A DNA stretch of 64,000 nt. Source: Nephromyces sp. MM_2019 (lineage: Eukaryota; Apicomplexa; Aconoidasida; Nephromycida). Shown piece by piece: positions 36,511 to 50,307 of this stretch. The DNA lies in the NCBI GenBank assembly GCA_015657535.1, contig JADHZB010001669.1, positions 1 to 64,000 on the forward strand. The letters are read 5' to 3'. Both the position numbers and the translations under genes were made by a program. Positions within the stretch are counted from its first letter, which is position 1, and each line of letters begins with the position of its first letter. Below the pieces are notes generated by a model that made no database searches, was not told where the DNA came from, and saw only the letters and a list, made by a program, of their open reading frames with translations.

Positions 36511-39500
36511 AGCTACTATTGTGATGTGGGATAAGATATTCCTGTGCATGAATGGTAAATGAATAAATGACTCTGCCCTCGAGCCACTATAGTAACGCCA
36601 TTACAAGACATCTTATGAGATGATTTGTCGGGCATGAGGAGAAGCCGCCTCAGTCTAATTGGTTTCCTACCCACGATTACGCAAAAGCCACATATAGGCG
36701 AACAAGTACTTATTTTCACGGCAGCGATTTGGTAGCAGAAGAATCTCCCCCCTCGCCTCTGCTTTGGGACATTGCAGCTACAATCTGAGCTCCCAGCTAA
36801 AAATATGGTTACCCCTTTATGAGTTACGTTTTTTCGAACTTCCGACTTCAAAGAGCGAAGAAGCGACTCGCTTCTCGATAGTGCTGGTTGAAACCGAAGT
36901 AGCGAGTGGATCGGGTCACTCTTTACTTATTGTTGTGGAGAAACCTTGGTAGTGAGAGAACTTTACATTCTAAAAAAAATTCGTTCTGAACGCCAGTCTT
37001 ATAACAGTAGTACTAAGAAGTTATGGAATCGGCCTCAAAAAACTCGATAATTCACGAACGCACTCGTCCCCCCGAATCTACACCATTCCAGCAAGCATTT
37101 ACCCCATCTTGAAAAGTAGAGAATTGCATTCACACACACCCTCCAGATATCAAAGCTCATATTAAACCCGCGCTGAGAAGTTCTTTACAAGGCGAGCGCA
37201 GCAGATATCGGGGTCAGTAACGCTTCTTTAAAGCTCGTGACTGCCCCCATCAGTAACGCTCCAAGGGTTCATTAGTCCTTTACTCGCAAGGAAGAAGCGC
37301 CTGAAATATACACGCAAGGTCCTTCCCTGTTGCTGCAATGAGTGACTACGAGAATTACTGAATGCACCATCAAAAGAATGGTCGTCATGCGATATATAAA
37401 ATAGAGGTGTATAAATGTACGAAGGGGCGAGGGAGGAGGAATGGAAAAAGCAAGTACTTGCTGGAGCGGAATATTCGGGGAAAGATTGCGTAGGGCAACA
37501 AATAGCATTTAGTACTAAGTAAATCATGATTCAATAGATTTCCTGCATGCATGATATCTGTAGAGAGATTTACAGAGAGGCTTTCTAGGGCGAGAAGGAC
37601 ATTACCCTCCAAATTCTCTCGGTGAAGTTGGCTATTATGGGTAAGACAAATCCAGGTCTTCCAAAAGAAGACCCCTACCTTCAAATTCTCTCAGAATATA
37701 CGTGTGCGCCTGGGGATTGGCAGCACCGCGAAAACCTGCAAGGTTTCAAATAATGGCTATAAAAAAACTGCAAATGGCAGTTTCCTACGTATATTCAATG
37801 TCCATTTAAAGCAGATGTACGCAACTCTACTATTTGCTCGGGAAGGTACTGTTTTCGCAAGTATTGCAGAGCACGCTGGCTGGTATTTACTCGCTACTCA
37901 CTACATCTGAACGAGAAAACATCTCAAAGAATCCACTATCATCAGCATCCCCAAGCTAGTACAGAGAATCTCTGCGATGACCTCCATGCATGTATAACTT
38001 GTCGGGAAAGCATTCACGAGTATTCCCAACACTTGGGATAAAAATAGCAAAATTTTTACGAGTCTTTTTTGGGCAAGCATCACAAGTGATTAGAATTCAG
38101 ATTTACATAGGTTTTTTGGTAACGGCTGGATAAACTCTTATTCGTCCCCAATTTGTCGCCAGATTAAAAAAGCAGCGAGCGCTTCAAACGAGAGATTACA
38201 TCTACACTTTCGAGATGGGCCAGACCGTTTCAACTTATCTTAGCAAAGACGGGAGTAGAAGCCTGGGGACGAGCACCTAAAAATTTTTGTGCAACGCCAT
38301 TTTTGATGCTAAGCATGCAAAAAGTAATAGACCCCTCATGCAGTACAGGAAAGCGCAAAGCATATCCTTTTTTCGACTAAAAGACATATTATTAGAGATA
38401 CCATCTAGTACAAAAGACATGTATATGACATATATGCATCCACCAGGAGGGAAAAAAAGAGGAGATTGACAGGCGAAAACTGGAGAGAAAGTGGTCGTAG
38501 GCATGGGAGCTGCAAGGATGTGCATGACCCCCTGGTGAGGAGACAGCGGGTAGTTTACAAGGAGAATCCAAGCGGCAACAAAAAAAAAAGACAAAAAACA
38601 TTAAAAGTACTAGAGCACTTTAAGGCTCAAAAAAGAAGCAAAAACATTGCCTGGCAGCTTGCCATACGCCCGTTTGTGCAGACGATTAAGCTTGTAGCTT
38701 CTAGTAGAACGGAAGGCAGAATTATTGAGGCACACATCCCTTGCAAGAAAGAATGTGGCTTCAAAAAAAGGAAAATCGCATAGAAACACTTGCTTCGAAC
38801 TCTCTGATTAATCCTAAAACCCGATTAAGACCAAGTTCACGACAAAATATCAGTAAAAAAAAAGCTACATCCATTTTAACAATTCAGCAAATCCTGGCTC
38901 AAAAGATGGATATTCCCGCTTTTTTCCTTGTTTCACGTCCCTCTTCATCAGATTTTCCTATTATTTTGCTTATTTTTTGGCTCTTCATTTTGCATATCAA
39001 AAATGACAATTTTTTTCAATCAACAAATAGAGAATATTACTGCACGGAAGGATACAACAAAGGGAGAGCGCTTATATAATAGCATTAAAAAGGAATGAGA
39101 GAACACACTAAGACCCAACAGGTCTTCAAATACATATATATCATCACAAAAGGTACCAAATCAACTGCGTGCCAAAACCCAACAAATAAAAGAGTAAAAC
39201 GCGTTGTATATAAAGCTGAAAAAAGTCAGCCGCAACAGTATTAACCAAAAACTGGATAATACAAACAAATTTACTCCAATTTTGCTCATACAAACTGTTG
39301 AGTACAACAGTGTCCAGATTCCATTGGAAAAGGGATAAACATACCCCCAGTGCCAAGGAGTAAACACACAAGGCAAAAAATAAAAGTCGGAAAAACGTCT
39401 ACAGAAAACCCTAGAAACGATTAATGCTGAAAATAAGTACCACCCAAAACAAGCACAGCTTTCGCAGCAAACGGACGCCCAACCAAGCAACGCTTGAAGT

Positions 39501-41523
39501 GTACCAATGTTCACAAACACTGGGATTTTTTATACGTATAAACTTAGCCAAAACAAGCGGAACGCATACATTTACAAAGAAAAAATGAGTATATTACAGT
39601 AGATTGCATTTTTTAGCGAAGAAATAGCGTCAATAATACATTTATACATAAAGCCCATAATGAGCAACTGTCATATCAAATTCACTACTACTTGCATTGC
39701 AAACACACACGCATATAGCTGCTAAAACAGCAGTTCACCCACAACAGGGAAACAGGCTGCAGCGTAGCGTGATCACACGCGAGTTAGCTCGTTGACATTT
39801 TAAAAAAAAGCCTAAATTTGATATACAACTAGTAACTGTCTTCTCCAAACTATAGGCTATTCCAGGAGCCTCTAAATGAATCTAATTTTCCATCTGTTGG
39901 GTGAAGAGAGGGTTATTACATACGTGTGTGTGTCACAAACCGTTTGGATTAAGACAGCGTTATTACGTACGTGTGTGTGTGTGTCATAAACCTTTTATTA
40001 CATATATTAGAATGATGCAATATTGCTTTATGGCAGCTAGATATGCACATTGGTCCGTAAATTTGCAATTCTGAGCTACGAAATAGAGATGGAGAAAGAT
40101 AACTATATATGTATAATAACTTCGTATAATACACAACACGAAGCTGGGACATAGAATTACAGAATATACAATATCAATCTTCAAGCTCGTTTCAAGGCTA
40201 ACAAATGGAAAAAAACAGAAAAAATAACCAAAAGCAGAAAAATGGCAAGTTAAACAAGAACAGGTAAGCTAACGCAGTCGTGTGTCGGTCTTTTAATGAA
40301 TAAAGTGCCAGTAAAAGAGAATATGGACAGAATATGGGCAGAGAGAGAGATATATATATGTATAAACTAGAGGATGAAACACACAAAGCACACAAATAAA
40401 TATATACAGGTTTATCTCGGGAAAAAACTCACAAAACAGCAAAAAAAAAGATAATCGTACAAATCATAAAGACCAAAGTTGGTCTACACTTTGAAAACAA
40501 GGTTTTTGGTATAAACCTCCCCCAAATACAAAAATATCATACATCCTTTGCCATTCTAAAGTGAACGTTGACGTCAGGGTTCTTTCCTCTTTTTGCTAAG
40601 CACACACAACATCCCTAAACATAATACACCAGCCTTAACTCTAAAATATATCCTTACTGCACAAAAATGACGGATAAAAATACACAAAAAAGCTCTTCAG
40701 AACTAGCTTTTTTGTTAAGAAAAAGAGTCGAGGTACCGGCAAGACGCACTAAATGAGATGTAAGCAAGCTCTCTTATGCAACATGATAGAACTGCTGTAA
40801 AGAGGAATTGAAAAATATCACTTTTATCTTTGAAAAAGTGAAATTCTTCATAAATTTTCACCTTTTATGCGCTGGAACATATACATATTTTGATGAATAT
40901 CTGGAAGGAAAGGGGTACTACTATGAAATTCCTGGATGATATCTTGTTATAATAGTACATGAAGAATGACTTAACTCAGGGTTATTATGTTCCTTATATA
41001 TTAGTTATTGCCAACATTTCAATTAAGCAGGAAAGATTAGACATTGGTCCCCAAAGTCAGCCGAAAAAGAGCAAAAGGAGTGCGAATCCAGCAGAAGATA
41101 ATACATTTTAAAAATTGATACACGCTGGTAACCTCCATTGCAATTTTTTATTCTCCAGGAGAGAATAAAAAATTCATGCACATGTGCGCACACACACAAA
41201 TACACACGCCATGTCATAGACTAGACACAATAGGGTATAAAGAAACGAAACTAAAGGATGCCAGAGGGAATGAAGAAAAAACACAGGAAAACTGCAATAA
41301 AGTTGAGAACATTTTGCAGCCAACTCTCACCAATGCAGGGGAACACACAAGCCAATGAAATCAACAATTCTTCAGTAGTCTTACTCACATCTTCAGTAAA
41401 AGGCAACACACTTCCTTATACACTATACATACGATCGCAGATTACAATGGTAAACAAAATCAAAACTCCAGGAAAACATAAGAACTTCTGGAAAACACAT
41501 AAAACTCCAAAGAAAGGCACACA

Positions 41524-41586
41524 AACTCCACTCAAACACACACATCTCCACTCAAACACACACATCTCCACTCAAACACACACAAA
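41524..41586 (+). repeat. CTCCACTCAAACACACACAT 20-bp tandem repeat
   Basis: Three near-identical 20-bp copies in a CA-rich context. Looser ACTCCA...AACACA units lie upstream from about 41460, suggesting an expanding array. Confidence 0.8.
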
Positions 41587-41983
41587 CTCCAACACTTCAA
41601 AGAGAACACAACATACTAAAAAACTAAGACAAGCAAAATAATACCTCAAGAGCGAATATAAAGAACTAAAAACACACCTATATATACTTTTTTAACACAC
41701 ATGAAGGGGATGCCAGAGGATTCTCATGAAAAAATCTATCACACGACAAGTAATTACTCCAGAAAGTTATACTGTAAAGCAAATATTCGACATTTCATAC
41801 GATTTTTTCCTTATCAAACAGACGAAGCTATGCTTACATACAAGAGAGGCTGCTATACAATGTTATAAAGCCATTTGAATCGCTAAAATGCCACAGTATG
41901 ACGGCTAAAAACAGTATCAGCTCTCTATAATACCCTTTATATATAAAACCTTCAAATTCTCTTCAACCAGAGCTATGGCCTGC

Positions 41984-44900
41984 TTAATTCCTCCTCTTTC
42001 CTTTAATGCTACTCCTAAACACTACAGCGGCCCGGAAGCTTTCAACTGCAGAGCCACCATACTTCGAATCAGAAAAACTGTTTCGCTTCCCCGAACGGCC
42101 ACAGGCAACCCTCCATCTGTTTTGCGAATATTCCCTCCTAACACCATTGGGAGGGGTTAGATTACCTTCTAACATGCCATAAACCAGTGAAGAGATATAC
42201 TTTATGCAGTCTATGCTCCTATTCACACACACATACACATAAAAGTCAAAGGAAAGCTGCCCTACGGCGGTGCTGGATCCATTTTCGTTGGGAGTTTTTT
42301 CTTTTTTTTCTGCATTCGCTGTTTTACTAACGTTCGAGCCACGAGGAGGATGGAGTGACTCATCAACAGCAGAAGGGGTAACGTGAAGGCTTGACGGAAC
42401 CTCCGGGTACGGAGGACCAAAAGTGAGGAAAGTGGTGTGATGATAATCGTTTACGAGAGGTAGATGGTATTCGTTTTTCACATTCTCGAAAGTGGGAGGG
42501 CATGGGTATGATGGGGATACTCGTGCAACAACAGGGAGCGGAGTATCATTAAAGAGGGATCCAAGGGAGGATGGTAGGCCATACAGCTTGGTATGATCGT
42601 TTGACTTGCTATTCACTACACCAGTGGTAGAACATGCGTTGAGGGGAAAGCACTGCGTTAAACAAGGATCGACATATTGTGAAAACGCGACAGAAGAATC
42701 AGCAGGTTGGTAGGAAGGAGTGCATACACTATGATTGCTATGATGGCTGCTGTTTCTGTAGAATTCAAGAGGAGTGGAAACACTAGCAGACATGGCATTT
42801 GCCAGTAAACTCGCATTACCAGGCTCATTCATGGGAGTAATTATGTCATTTACACTATCATTACGGCCGCTAATACTGCTCGTATTACGACTGCAGCTGC
42901 CTCCAATCAAAACTTCATTACTACCTGTAGAAGCATCAGCTGCTACTCCCATCAAACTATTAGGAAAAACGAAGCTATTCGAATGGAATCTAGCTCCATT
43001 GGGGATGGAGTCGGTGTGGCTAGCACACATGCTTGCAACAGGGAAGTTTTCGCTTTCTTTGTAAGAAGAGCATTGCGGAGGTAGCATATGAAGTGCAGGA
43101 GTCATTACCTTTCCTGTAACAGTGCAAGGGGATGCAGGGGTGTGTGTGTAAGGTCTAGGCTCAAACAATAGGCCAGAAGAAGCATTTCTGGCCGAAATCT
43201 GGTGACCAAATCGGGTATTCAAGCTCACGCTTCCTGCAGAAGAGGCCAGCACAGCGGGGGATTCTTCTTCATAGTATTGGCAATGCTGCGATGTTGTGGG
43301 GTAGTATGATGGCGGATTATTCTGATACATTCTAATCCCTTCTCCTTCCACTACAAAGGGTAGAGAGATGGAAACTGCATCGCTGCCTTCACCTGCTTCT
43401 TTCAATATAAACTGTTTTCCAGGAGTAGTAAAAAACTGCTGCTGAGAAGAGGCACAGCAACCTCCAATCCCCGGAATATGTACTATAGCTTCCTTCCCTT
43501 CAAAAGCTAAGGAACTTCTCACATTTTGTGTAGGAGAAAACATATGACTCGCTGACTCTTCCAGACAAGTCACAAAGGGGATATGCTGCGAGTCCTTGCA
43601 TGTATTAGAGGGTAGGCTAACCATCAAATCGCCACTCCTAGCTACTCTATGATCATCAATGGCAGCCTCCCTGACGACTTCCCCCGTATCCACCTCCTTA
43701 GAAAGCCACTTCAAAACACTGTTCTCAAAAGCAGCGCCTCCCTTTAAGCCTCCATTGTTACCTGCCATATTTGCACTTCCCAGAAAATTCTCCCCTGCCG
43801 TTGAATCTCGAAGATTTCTCCTGTTTCCATCATACAAAGCCCCCTGAGATAGATCTAGAGATCCTTCTGGGAGCGCAACACCGGAAGTCGCAAAGTTTCC
43901 AATAGACTGCTGCTCATTCCAATCTTCAAAGGCATTGCCAACGTGATATCCTACACCATGACCGTATTCTTCTGGCAACCCCCATCCATCAGAAATGCCT
44001 TGGACTACAAAGGAAGGTAGACCGATGCACCCATCAGGAGTACTACTGCTGCCCCCCTCATGGCCACCCCACGTAGCATATCCCCGATTTAAATACAAAT
44101 GCGGATAAAGCTGCTCCTCCCAGTTCATCTCTTCAAGAAGACAACCCTCCTTGAGGTCCAATCCAGCTTGCTCTCCAACTCTACTGCCATGAAGTTCCAT
44201 CAACGGACCGTAGCTCAGAGATGGTAGCTTTAATCTTCCAGAATCAGCTAGGATGGCCGTTTTCTTATCTTCAGCACTCGGCTCCACACACTCTGAGAGG
44301 CTATCATCTCTTGCTCGGCCTAAGCTCACCGTCGCATTCAATGAGGGGGAGGGGACACCTCCATAAGCACACATTTCATCTTCACAAGCTCTCCTTTTAG
44401 GAGCTCGAAGGAGAGAGGCCTCGTTATCACGCTGTAGCATACTAGGATGGAGTGAAAAAGAATCAGCGTGTATCAAAGCTGGATTAGCTGGGTATGGGTA
44501 GTATTGGCAACAGTCAAGGAGGGGATTACTATGGTGGGAATAAGAGAGGCTTGATCTCTTGCAGGGCGAACTGCTAGCGTCGAAGGTGGGAGAGAACTGA
44601 TCGCCTTTGTTTAAAGTTGCAACCTTAGAGGTAACCGGCCAATTGCTCTTTTCTAGTTGAAATGTCATCCCTTTCAGCTGCTCTTCTCCTGTTGTGCTAA
44701 TGGAATGATGCGGGTCATTTTCATGTAATCCCATATAGATGTATTCTGGGATAGATTGCATGTACACAGTGGGTTGTGTGTGTGTTGCAGATTTCGCGTG
44801 TGTTGCTAAATCTGCGTGAGCTGCAGAATATGCATGCGTAGCAAACTGTGTGTGCATCCTAGGTTGGGTGCATTTTTCAGGTTTCTCATGCATCATAGGC

Positions 44901-47900
44901 TGCATCTCTGGCTTTGTGGCAAGCTGTGCGTGAGTACCAGGCTGACTTTGTGCACTGCCTGCTGCATCATTGGAAAATCGGGTATCTGCATGAAACCTAG
45001 GTCTATCACTCATGTGTGTGTTCGCGGGGCTTTCACCAATAACCTCATTCGGTATCGCTATAAGAGAAGCTTCACGCACAAGAGATTGAGAAGACAGCAC
45101 ACCTTCCTGATCAATGCTATTCAAAATAGTGTTGGAAGAAAAATCTCCACCAAATTTGCTAGCCTTCTCCAGTGGGGAACTTTTATCACTTGAGGCACAA
45201 AAACTATAATTATCATAGAGATCTTCAGCGTTGACGACGCCGCAACACACATCACGACCAAAACAACTATAATTGCGATTTTTATATGCATTATTATCAC
45301 CTTGAATTTGCACCATTTTTACTGAGGATTTGCACCTTGGCATTCCTTCATTAAAAGACGAAATTGATTCGGTTCCATCTTCAATCATCACAGTACCTTG
45401 AGGAGTAGCATAGGGGCGAGCGAAACGAGAGACTAATTGCTCATTCAACTCCCCAAGTGAGAGAGAAGGTTGTGCAAGAAAAAAGAGATTATCTGGCTTC
45501 TTCTGTTGAGTAGGCTTAAAGTGTGAGGTAGCTTCAGTGATCATAGCAATCTCTCGCTCTGTGGGGGCCGTAGCTTTCGAGATCATACCGCTACTGTTGC
45601 CATCAGCATAGCTGCATTGATTATTTAAGTTAGTAGCAGCCTGACTACCTAAATGAGTCCGGGATGCACAGAAATCCAGCGAGGTTAAATAGCCAGGAAA
45701 GTAGGCTTTATGTCTCGAACACATGCACACACCTTCATCCATGAATAGTGCATCCCCTTGCTCACCTCCCAAACTGTTCTGAAAAATACCAGAAATCGCT
45801 ACATCTTCAACAAAGTTCAGCCTTTCGGCGACTTCTGGATGTGAACTCTGACAATATAGAGAGAGGAATTTCATTTCATGAGGAGGAAGAGGATCGTTAA
45901 TGCAACTTGAAGAGGGGCTGCAATTGAACAAGTTACTGCAAAACTGCTCGCTGGGATTAACGTTTTGTGCCTCCTTCTCTACTAAAAGAGAGGGGTGTTT
46001 TGGAGAACAAATCCTCATATTTGAAGGGCTTTTAAAGTCTAGATTTTTCGGCAAAGAAGGATCAAACTGCTCAGCAGCGCTAGACGAGCAGATTTTCAAA
46101 TTCAGTGGAGCTTTAGAGAACTCATATGAAGCACTTTCTTGGGTGAAGAGGGAGTCATGCACTTGATCACCACAACTAAGTGGTATCTCTACGAAAGGAG
46201 TATCAACAGGATACTCCACGAGAGAGGATAATGAAGGAAAGCATCCTCGTTTTAAACGTTGAATATCAGGTAAAAGATTTGCTGAGGACGTTTTTTCTCG
46301 CACAGAAGGTGATCCCGTTGTGACTTGACTTTTTTGCCCTTCATTATAGTGGTCTTCCTCTTTCTCCATCTTCATGCTGATGCACCCTTCTGCATCATGA
46401 ATTTCACGACAATTCACCGCTGGTGATGAGATCCTCTCCTGAAAAAGTTGAAGATCTTCCGCAAAAGAAGAACAGCACCTTGCTAACGCGTCGGTACTAG
46501 CTTCTCCTTGTAGAGACTGCCCTCTACGGAGGATTTGCTGTGTTCCGAATACGAGGCATTTGCTACCTTCCAAAGTCTCTTCAATCAGCTGAAGGTTGCT
46601 CTCACCATTATTGTGTGTTTCAGAGCAAATCCCGATGTCATGGCACCGGCTTTTCACACTGCTAGTCAAATGAGGCGGTGCTCTCCGATCAAGATATTCA
46701 CCATCATCTACAACTGGAGCTTCCTTCTGAGAGCTACTTGAAAGCATGCAGCTAGAAGTGCTTCGAATAAGAGACCACTGTTTTTTGAGTTCTTTTAAAT
46801 CAGCATCACTAAAGGATGCCTTCAACGCTTCGCTGCCAAAAAATTTCCTCAACTTTTTTGTGGGGAAAAAGCGCGTAAGTGAGGGTTGAGTATCATCAAT
46901 CGAGCTAGACACACCTTCCGTGCCTAGCGATAAGTGCACACCAGCCTGTGCTTGAAAAGGACCACTAGACGGAATATCAAGTACCTCCTGCTTAAAATTT
47001 GTCGGTGAGAATCTTGTTTCTACTGCTCCCGGTGGAGTAGTAACAGACCTCCATGTCTTTCCTCCTACATCAGAACAGCTTGTCGAAGAAGCCGGCGAAA
47101 GAGTCGCATAGCAGTGAGAATTCTGGAAGCAGATTTCGTCGTTCAGCATCAATAAATCCTCATGATTTCCTTCTTTAGGTGATGAAGGCGAAGCGTTGGT
47201 AGTCGTATTCACATTGGTAGTAGCTAGAGTATGAGCAGTATATGTAGGATTAATAGTAGCAGCAAAACAGCTACATGCAACGCTACTCGTTTCATCCTCT
47301 TCATTCCCAAAACAGCTAGAGCGTAAAGAAATTTCCTGTGATGGTATCACCAGCGAGTTATGGGAGCAACTTTTTGTAGAGATAAAGTTAGCAGATTGCT
47401 CATCAGCTGTGTGCAAAGTTTTTCCAGTACCGTTTGCAAAGCTGCTATCGTCCTTGACGAATAGCTTTGGAATACTGCAAGAATTCGGGATACTTGCAGT
47501 GTATGTACAGCTGATACCGACGGAGTCCGAGGGAACCATAACAGATGGGTACACACGAGAGGGAGAAAGAGGCAGGGAAACTACAGTTTCACATGGCATA
47601 TTAACATTAAAAGCGTGATGATAGCCATCTCCGAAGCTACAAAACGAGTCAGAGAGGGTACCACAAGGGTCAGATCGTATATCCGTAGTGACAGCACCGC
47701 CATAAGTATTATTCTGGAGGCTAGAATCACCAATATCCTGAGAAAAAGTAGTATTTGATAAACCTTCAAACACATTTCTATCTCCAAAATGAATCTTTCG
47801 CTCGCTATCCGTCTTCAATCCAGAAAAATTAGCGTCTTCTAATGATTCCTCCGCTGAAACTACAGAATAAAGCTGCTGTGAAGACCTTGCATTGCAGCCC

Positions 47901-49981
47901 TTTGCAGGAAAATAAAACTTCTCTTTAAATTTTAAAGCAGCAGCGGAAGCCATCTTTGCGGGAAGCTTACCAGCCTTATATGATGAGGAAAGCAAGGAGG
48001 GGGAAACATCATCAACTGCATCACCAACACAGTAGTCTACGAAAGATTCACACTTCAGAGCATCCTCTTGCAAGGAGTTCATGGGCAGATTTAAGCATGA
48101 AGAAGAGGATAACTGTTTTTTATCACTGACAGTCCTATCACTGAGATACATGTTATCAACGACATGCTTGGTATCACTGAAATCAATCACCTTCAAAGTA
48201 TCCACCGATAGATCAGAGCTACTCTCCTCATGATGCACCACTGGATGCACCCCCATACTTTCAGATACACTCAAAGAAACTTCTTCATCATGCTGAGAGG
48301 CACCACCCAATGTGGAATTTCCAGCCAATCCAGTGCTAATACTAACACTACCCATCGCGCTGCCTAAGAGATTCTGATCGAAGAGGAGTGAAGGTGCGCG
48401 AGGGACAGAAAGCACAGCAGACGACAATGAGATAGGAGGCTTTAGTGAGGATGAATGATCAGCGATTTTTGATGACTTAGAAGGCAACGAAAATTCAGCT
48501 CTTTCAGTGCTGCACTGACAAGCGCAAGTACCTGCTTCCTTTGATCTATCGTAAGATTCACTGATTGACTCCGGAGGGCACCCCCTTAAGAGTGTTTCGG
48601 TGCCTTCTAGGATGTGAGGGTACGAGTTTAAATGATGGGTAAAGACTGCAACAGAATGCTGTGGCTCTTTCTGATCATTGAAAAATGTAGGCTTCTTACA
48701 TTTTTTTCCAAAGGCGCAACAAGGGAGGAGCTTAGAGGGGGTTTCAGCAATCTGCTGCATGCTCTCCAGTTGGACGTTACCAGCTTTATCCTCTGTAGAA
48801 AATGATCATAATCATACTTTTTAAAATGAGCTTGCAGAAGATAGTTGGCCCGAATATCAAAATTTTAACATATACCGAACTAAAATAAATGCTTTCCATC
48901 CATTAATTTACAGCTAATGTTAAAAATGGGAGGATACGCAGCAAAACGAGAATCTCCACGATCATCGCATAGAAATCTGCATTTAGTCACAAACTTTATG
49001 AAAACGGTAAAAAATCTCAAAGTTTTACATATTAATGGCTATCATAAGAACATGCATTAACAAGACAAAACTCAATAGAAATCATTCTTCTCGGGTTCCA
49101 AGTGCAAGCATACTCAATTCTAGAAGTTGCAGCATACATTTTATCGCTAAAGCTATTCAAAAATGCTGCCTTTACTAACCTAATTGCGAAACCGATGAAT
49201 TCGTAGGATTCCTGCAAAATGACTCTTTCCCTTTCTTAAGATACACCATATCCACAAAGCTCTGTCCCAAAGCCAAATGCTCCGCATCTTCGCAAGGAGT
49301 TATTTCCTTAGCTCGCTTTGCAGAATTCGTCTTCTTCTTCGTTCCTCTACCATGGCAAGAAGCCTTTGGAGAGCAAACACGTAACAATCCGTTGCTGGAG
49401 CAACCACCAAGGCTTTTAAGATGGACGGATCCTTCCAATGAATCCAAAGCTGTATCCAAGGTGCATGATCTCTTGGAAGGATGCTTATTGGATCCTCTCA
49501 CCACGCGAAATCCATCAGAGGTGATAACATCGCAATACCCACCTTGCTGCAGCTTCGAATTTACCTCCACCGTATCACTACAGCCCTGAAGAAGCCAAGG
49601 GGGGGGAGTGCGTGCCTCCAAGGGGGGGGCATTGCTCACACCGAGCATGGCACCCCCAATAACGATATCACCTTCATCTCTCACATCCCTCTCGTATCCC
49701 TTAACCCAATGTCGTCCATGCTCCCCATGATCCCACCCTGACGCTTGAGCAATGCCAATACATTGTGTATGCACGTTGCCTGGTTTTGGTCCTCGCAACA
49801 CACAGTTTTCAGCAAGAGGGTGACAAAACACAGGGAACTCAGCTTGTGACTGACGCCAACCACCAATGTCGTATTCTCCGCTTCGCTTAAGCCACGGCAC
49901 GCAGCCCTGTTCTTTGATTAAAAACCCGCTATGTTGGAATATATTTGAGCTATTCTGAAATGCATACCCAGGAAATAACAT
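41984..49981 (-). CDS. Very large AP2-domain (ApiAP2-type) DNA-binding protein
   Basis: Two joined exons: 49981-49180 and 48792-41984, about 2,536 residues. Donor CAATTAG|GTTAGT and acceptor TTTTCTACAG agree in phase. The C-terminal 62 residues (42172-41987) contain an AP2 domain: NGVRREYSQNRWRV, the turn GRSGKR, FSDSKYGG and helix AVESFRAAVVFR, matching the strand-strand-strand-helix pattern with the usual W-R-V and F...YG...A. ApiAP2 proteins are the main sequence-specific transcription factors of apicomplexans, so a nuclear role is inferred. The rest is Ser/Asn/Cys-rich and probably disordered, with a THA/SA/MQ repeat near 44760-44930 derived from CA-type sequence. Near 42.2-42.25 kb the frame crosses a TGTGTGTG stretch (YVYVCVN), which may be a retained short intron. 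The open frame continues 5' to an acceptor-like CTCTCGCCATAG at 50063, so a further upstream exon is possible. Confidence 0.8.
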
Positions 49982-50062
49982 CCGGTGTCGAAGACTCAGT
50001 GCTGACGGTGTTAACTTTCGTGAAGGATTTACGAGTAACCGAGAATATGGGCAGTAATATTT
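49982..50062 (-). other. Possible 5' extension of the AP2-gene first exon
   Basis: In frame with the start at 49981 there are 27 further codons (KYYCPYSRL...SLRHR) back to a pyrimidine-rich CTTATCTACCTCTCGCCATAG acceptor. If spliced, the 49981 ATG would be internal. Confidence 0.35.
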
Positions 50063-50137
50063 CTATGGCGAGAGGTAGATAAGAGAAGCTCAAATGAATT
50101 ACTAAGCCTCTTCCAAGGCTTGTATTAATCGAGGAAA

Positions 50138-50307
50138 AGGGGTAATATACAGAGTAGAAGCAGGTGTTCAACTGCTATGATTCAAAAGCTCAGCATAAAC
50201 AGGCTAGATTTAGCCCAAGGGGCAATATATCGAGTAGAAGCAAGCGGTCAATTACTATGCTTCAAAAGTTCCAGTATTCAGTGCAACAAGAGGCTAGATT
50301 TAGCCCC
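50138..50307. repeat. Tandem duplication, two ~80-90 bp copies
   Basis: Copies at 50138-50218 and 50219-50307 share GGGGTAATATA, GAGTAGAAGCA, ACTATG.TTCAAAAG and AGGCTAGATTTAGCCC. They lie immediately upstream of the AP2 gene. Confidence 0.7.

Larger units (their letters stand above)
35767..41983. other. Convergent gene-poor interval between RPN7 and the AP2 gene
   Basis: About 6.2 kb between two tail-to-tail genes. I found no exon with convincing motifs on either strand. It holds a 39-bp repeat array (36250-36510), (TG)n tracts near 39.97 kb and a CA-based 20-bp repeat at 41.5 kb. The open frames at 37.2-37.7, 38.3-38.8 and 39.1-39.5 kb lack support. Much of the right half is A-rich, as expected for the 3' region of a minus-strand gene. 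Confidence 0.5.

Noticed and set aside
36516..36851. 111-codon minus-strand frame with an internal NGVTI-like repeat
   Set aside because: No family motif, no splice signals and no link to neighbouring genes.
37228..37684. Three minus-strand frames of 78-99 codons
   Set aside because: They overlap one another in different frames and contain CAAATTCTCTC repeats; nothing supports coding.
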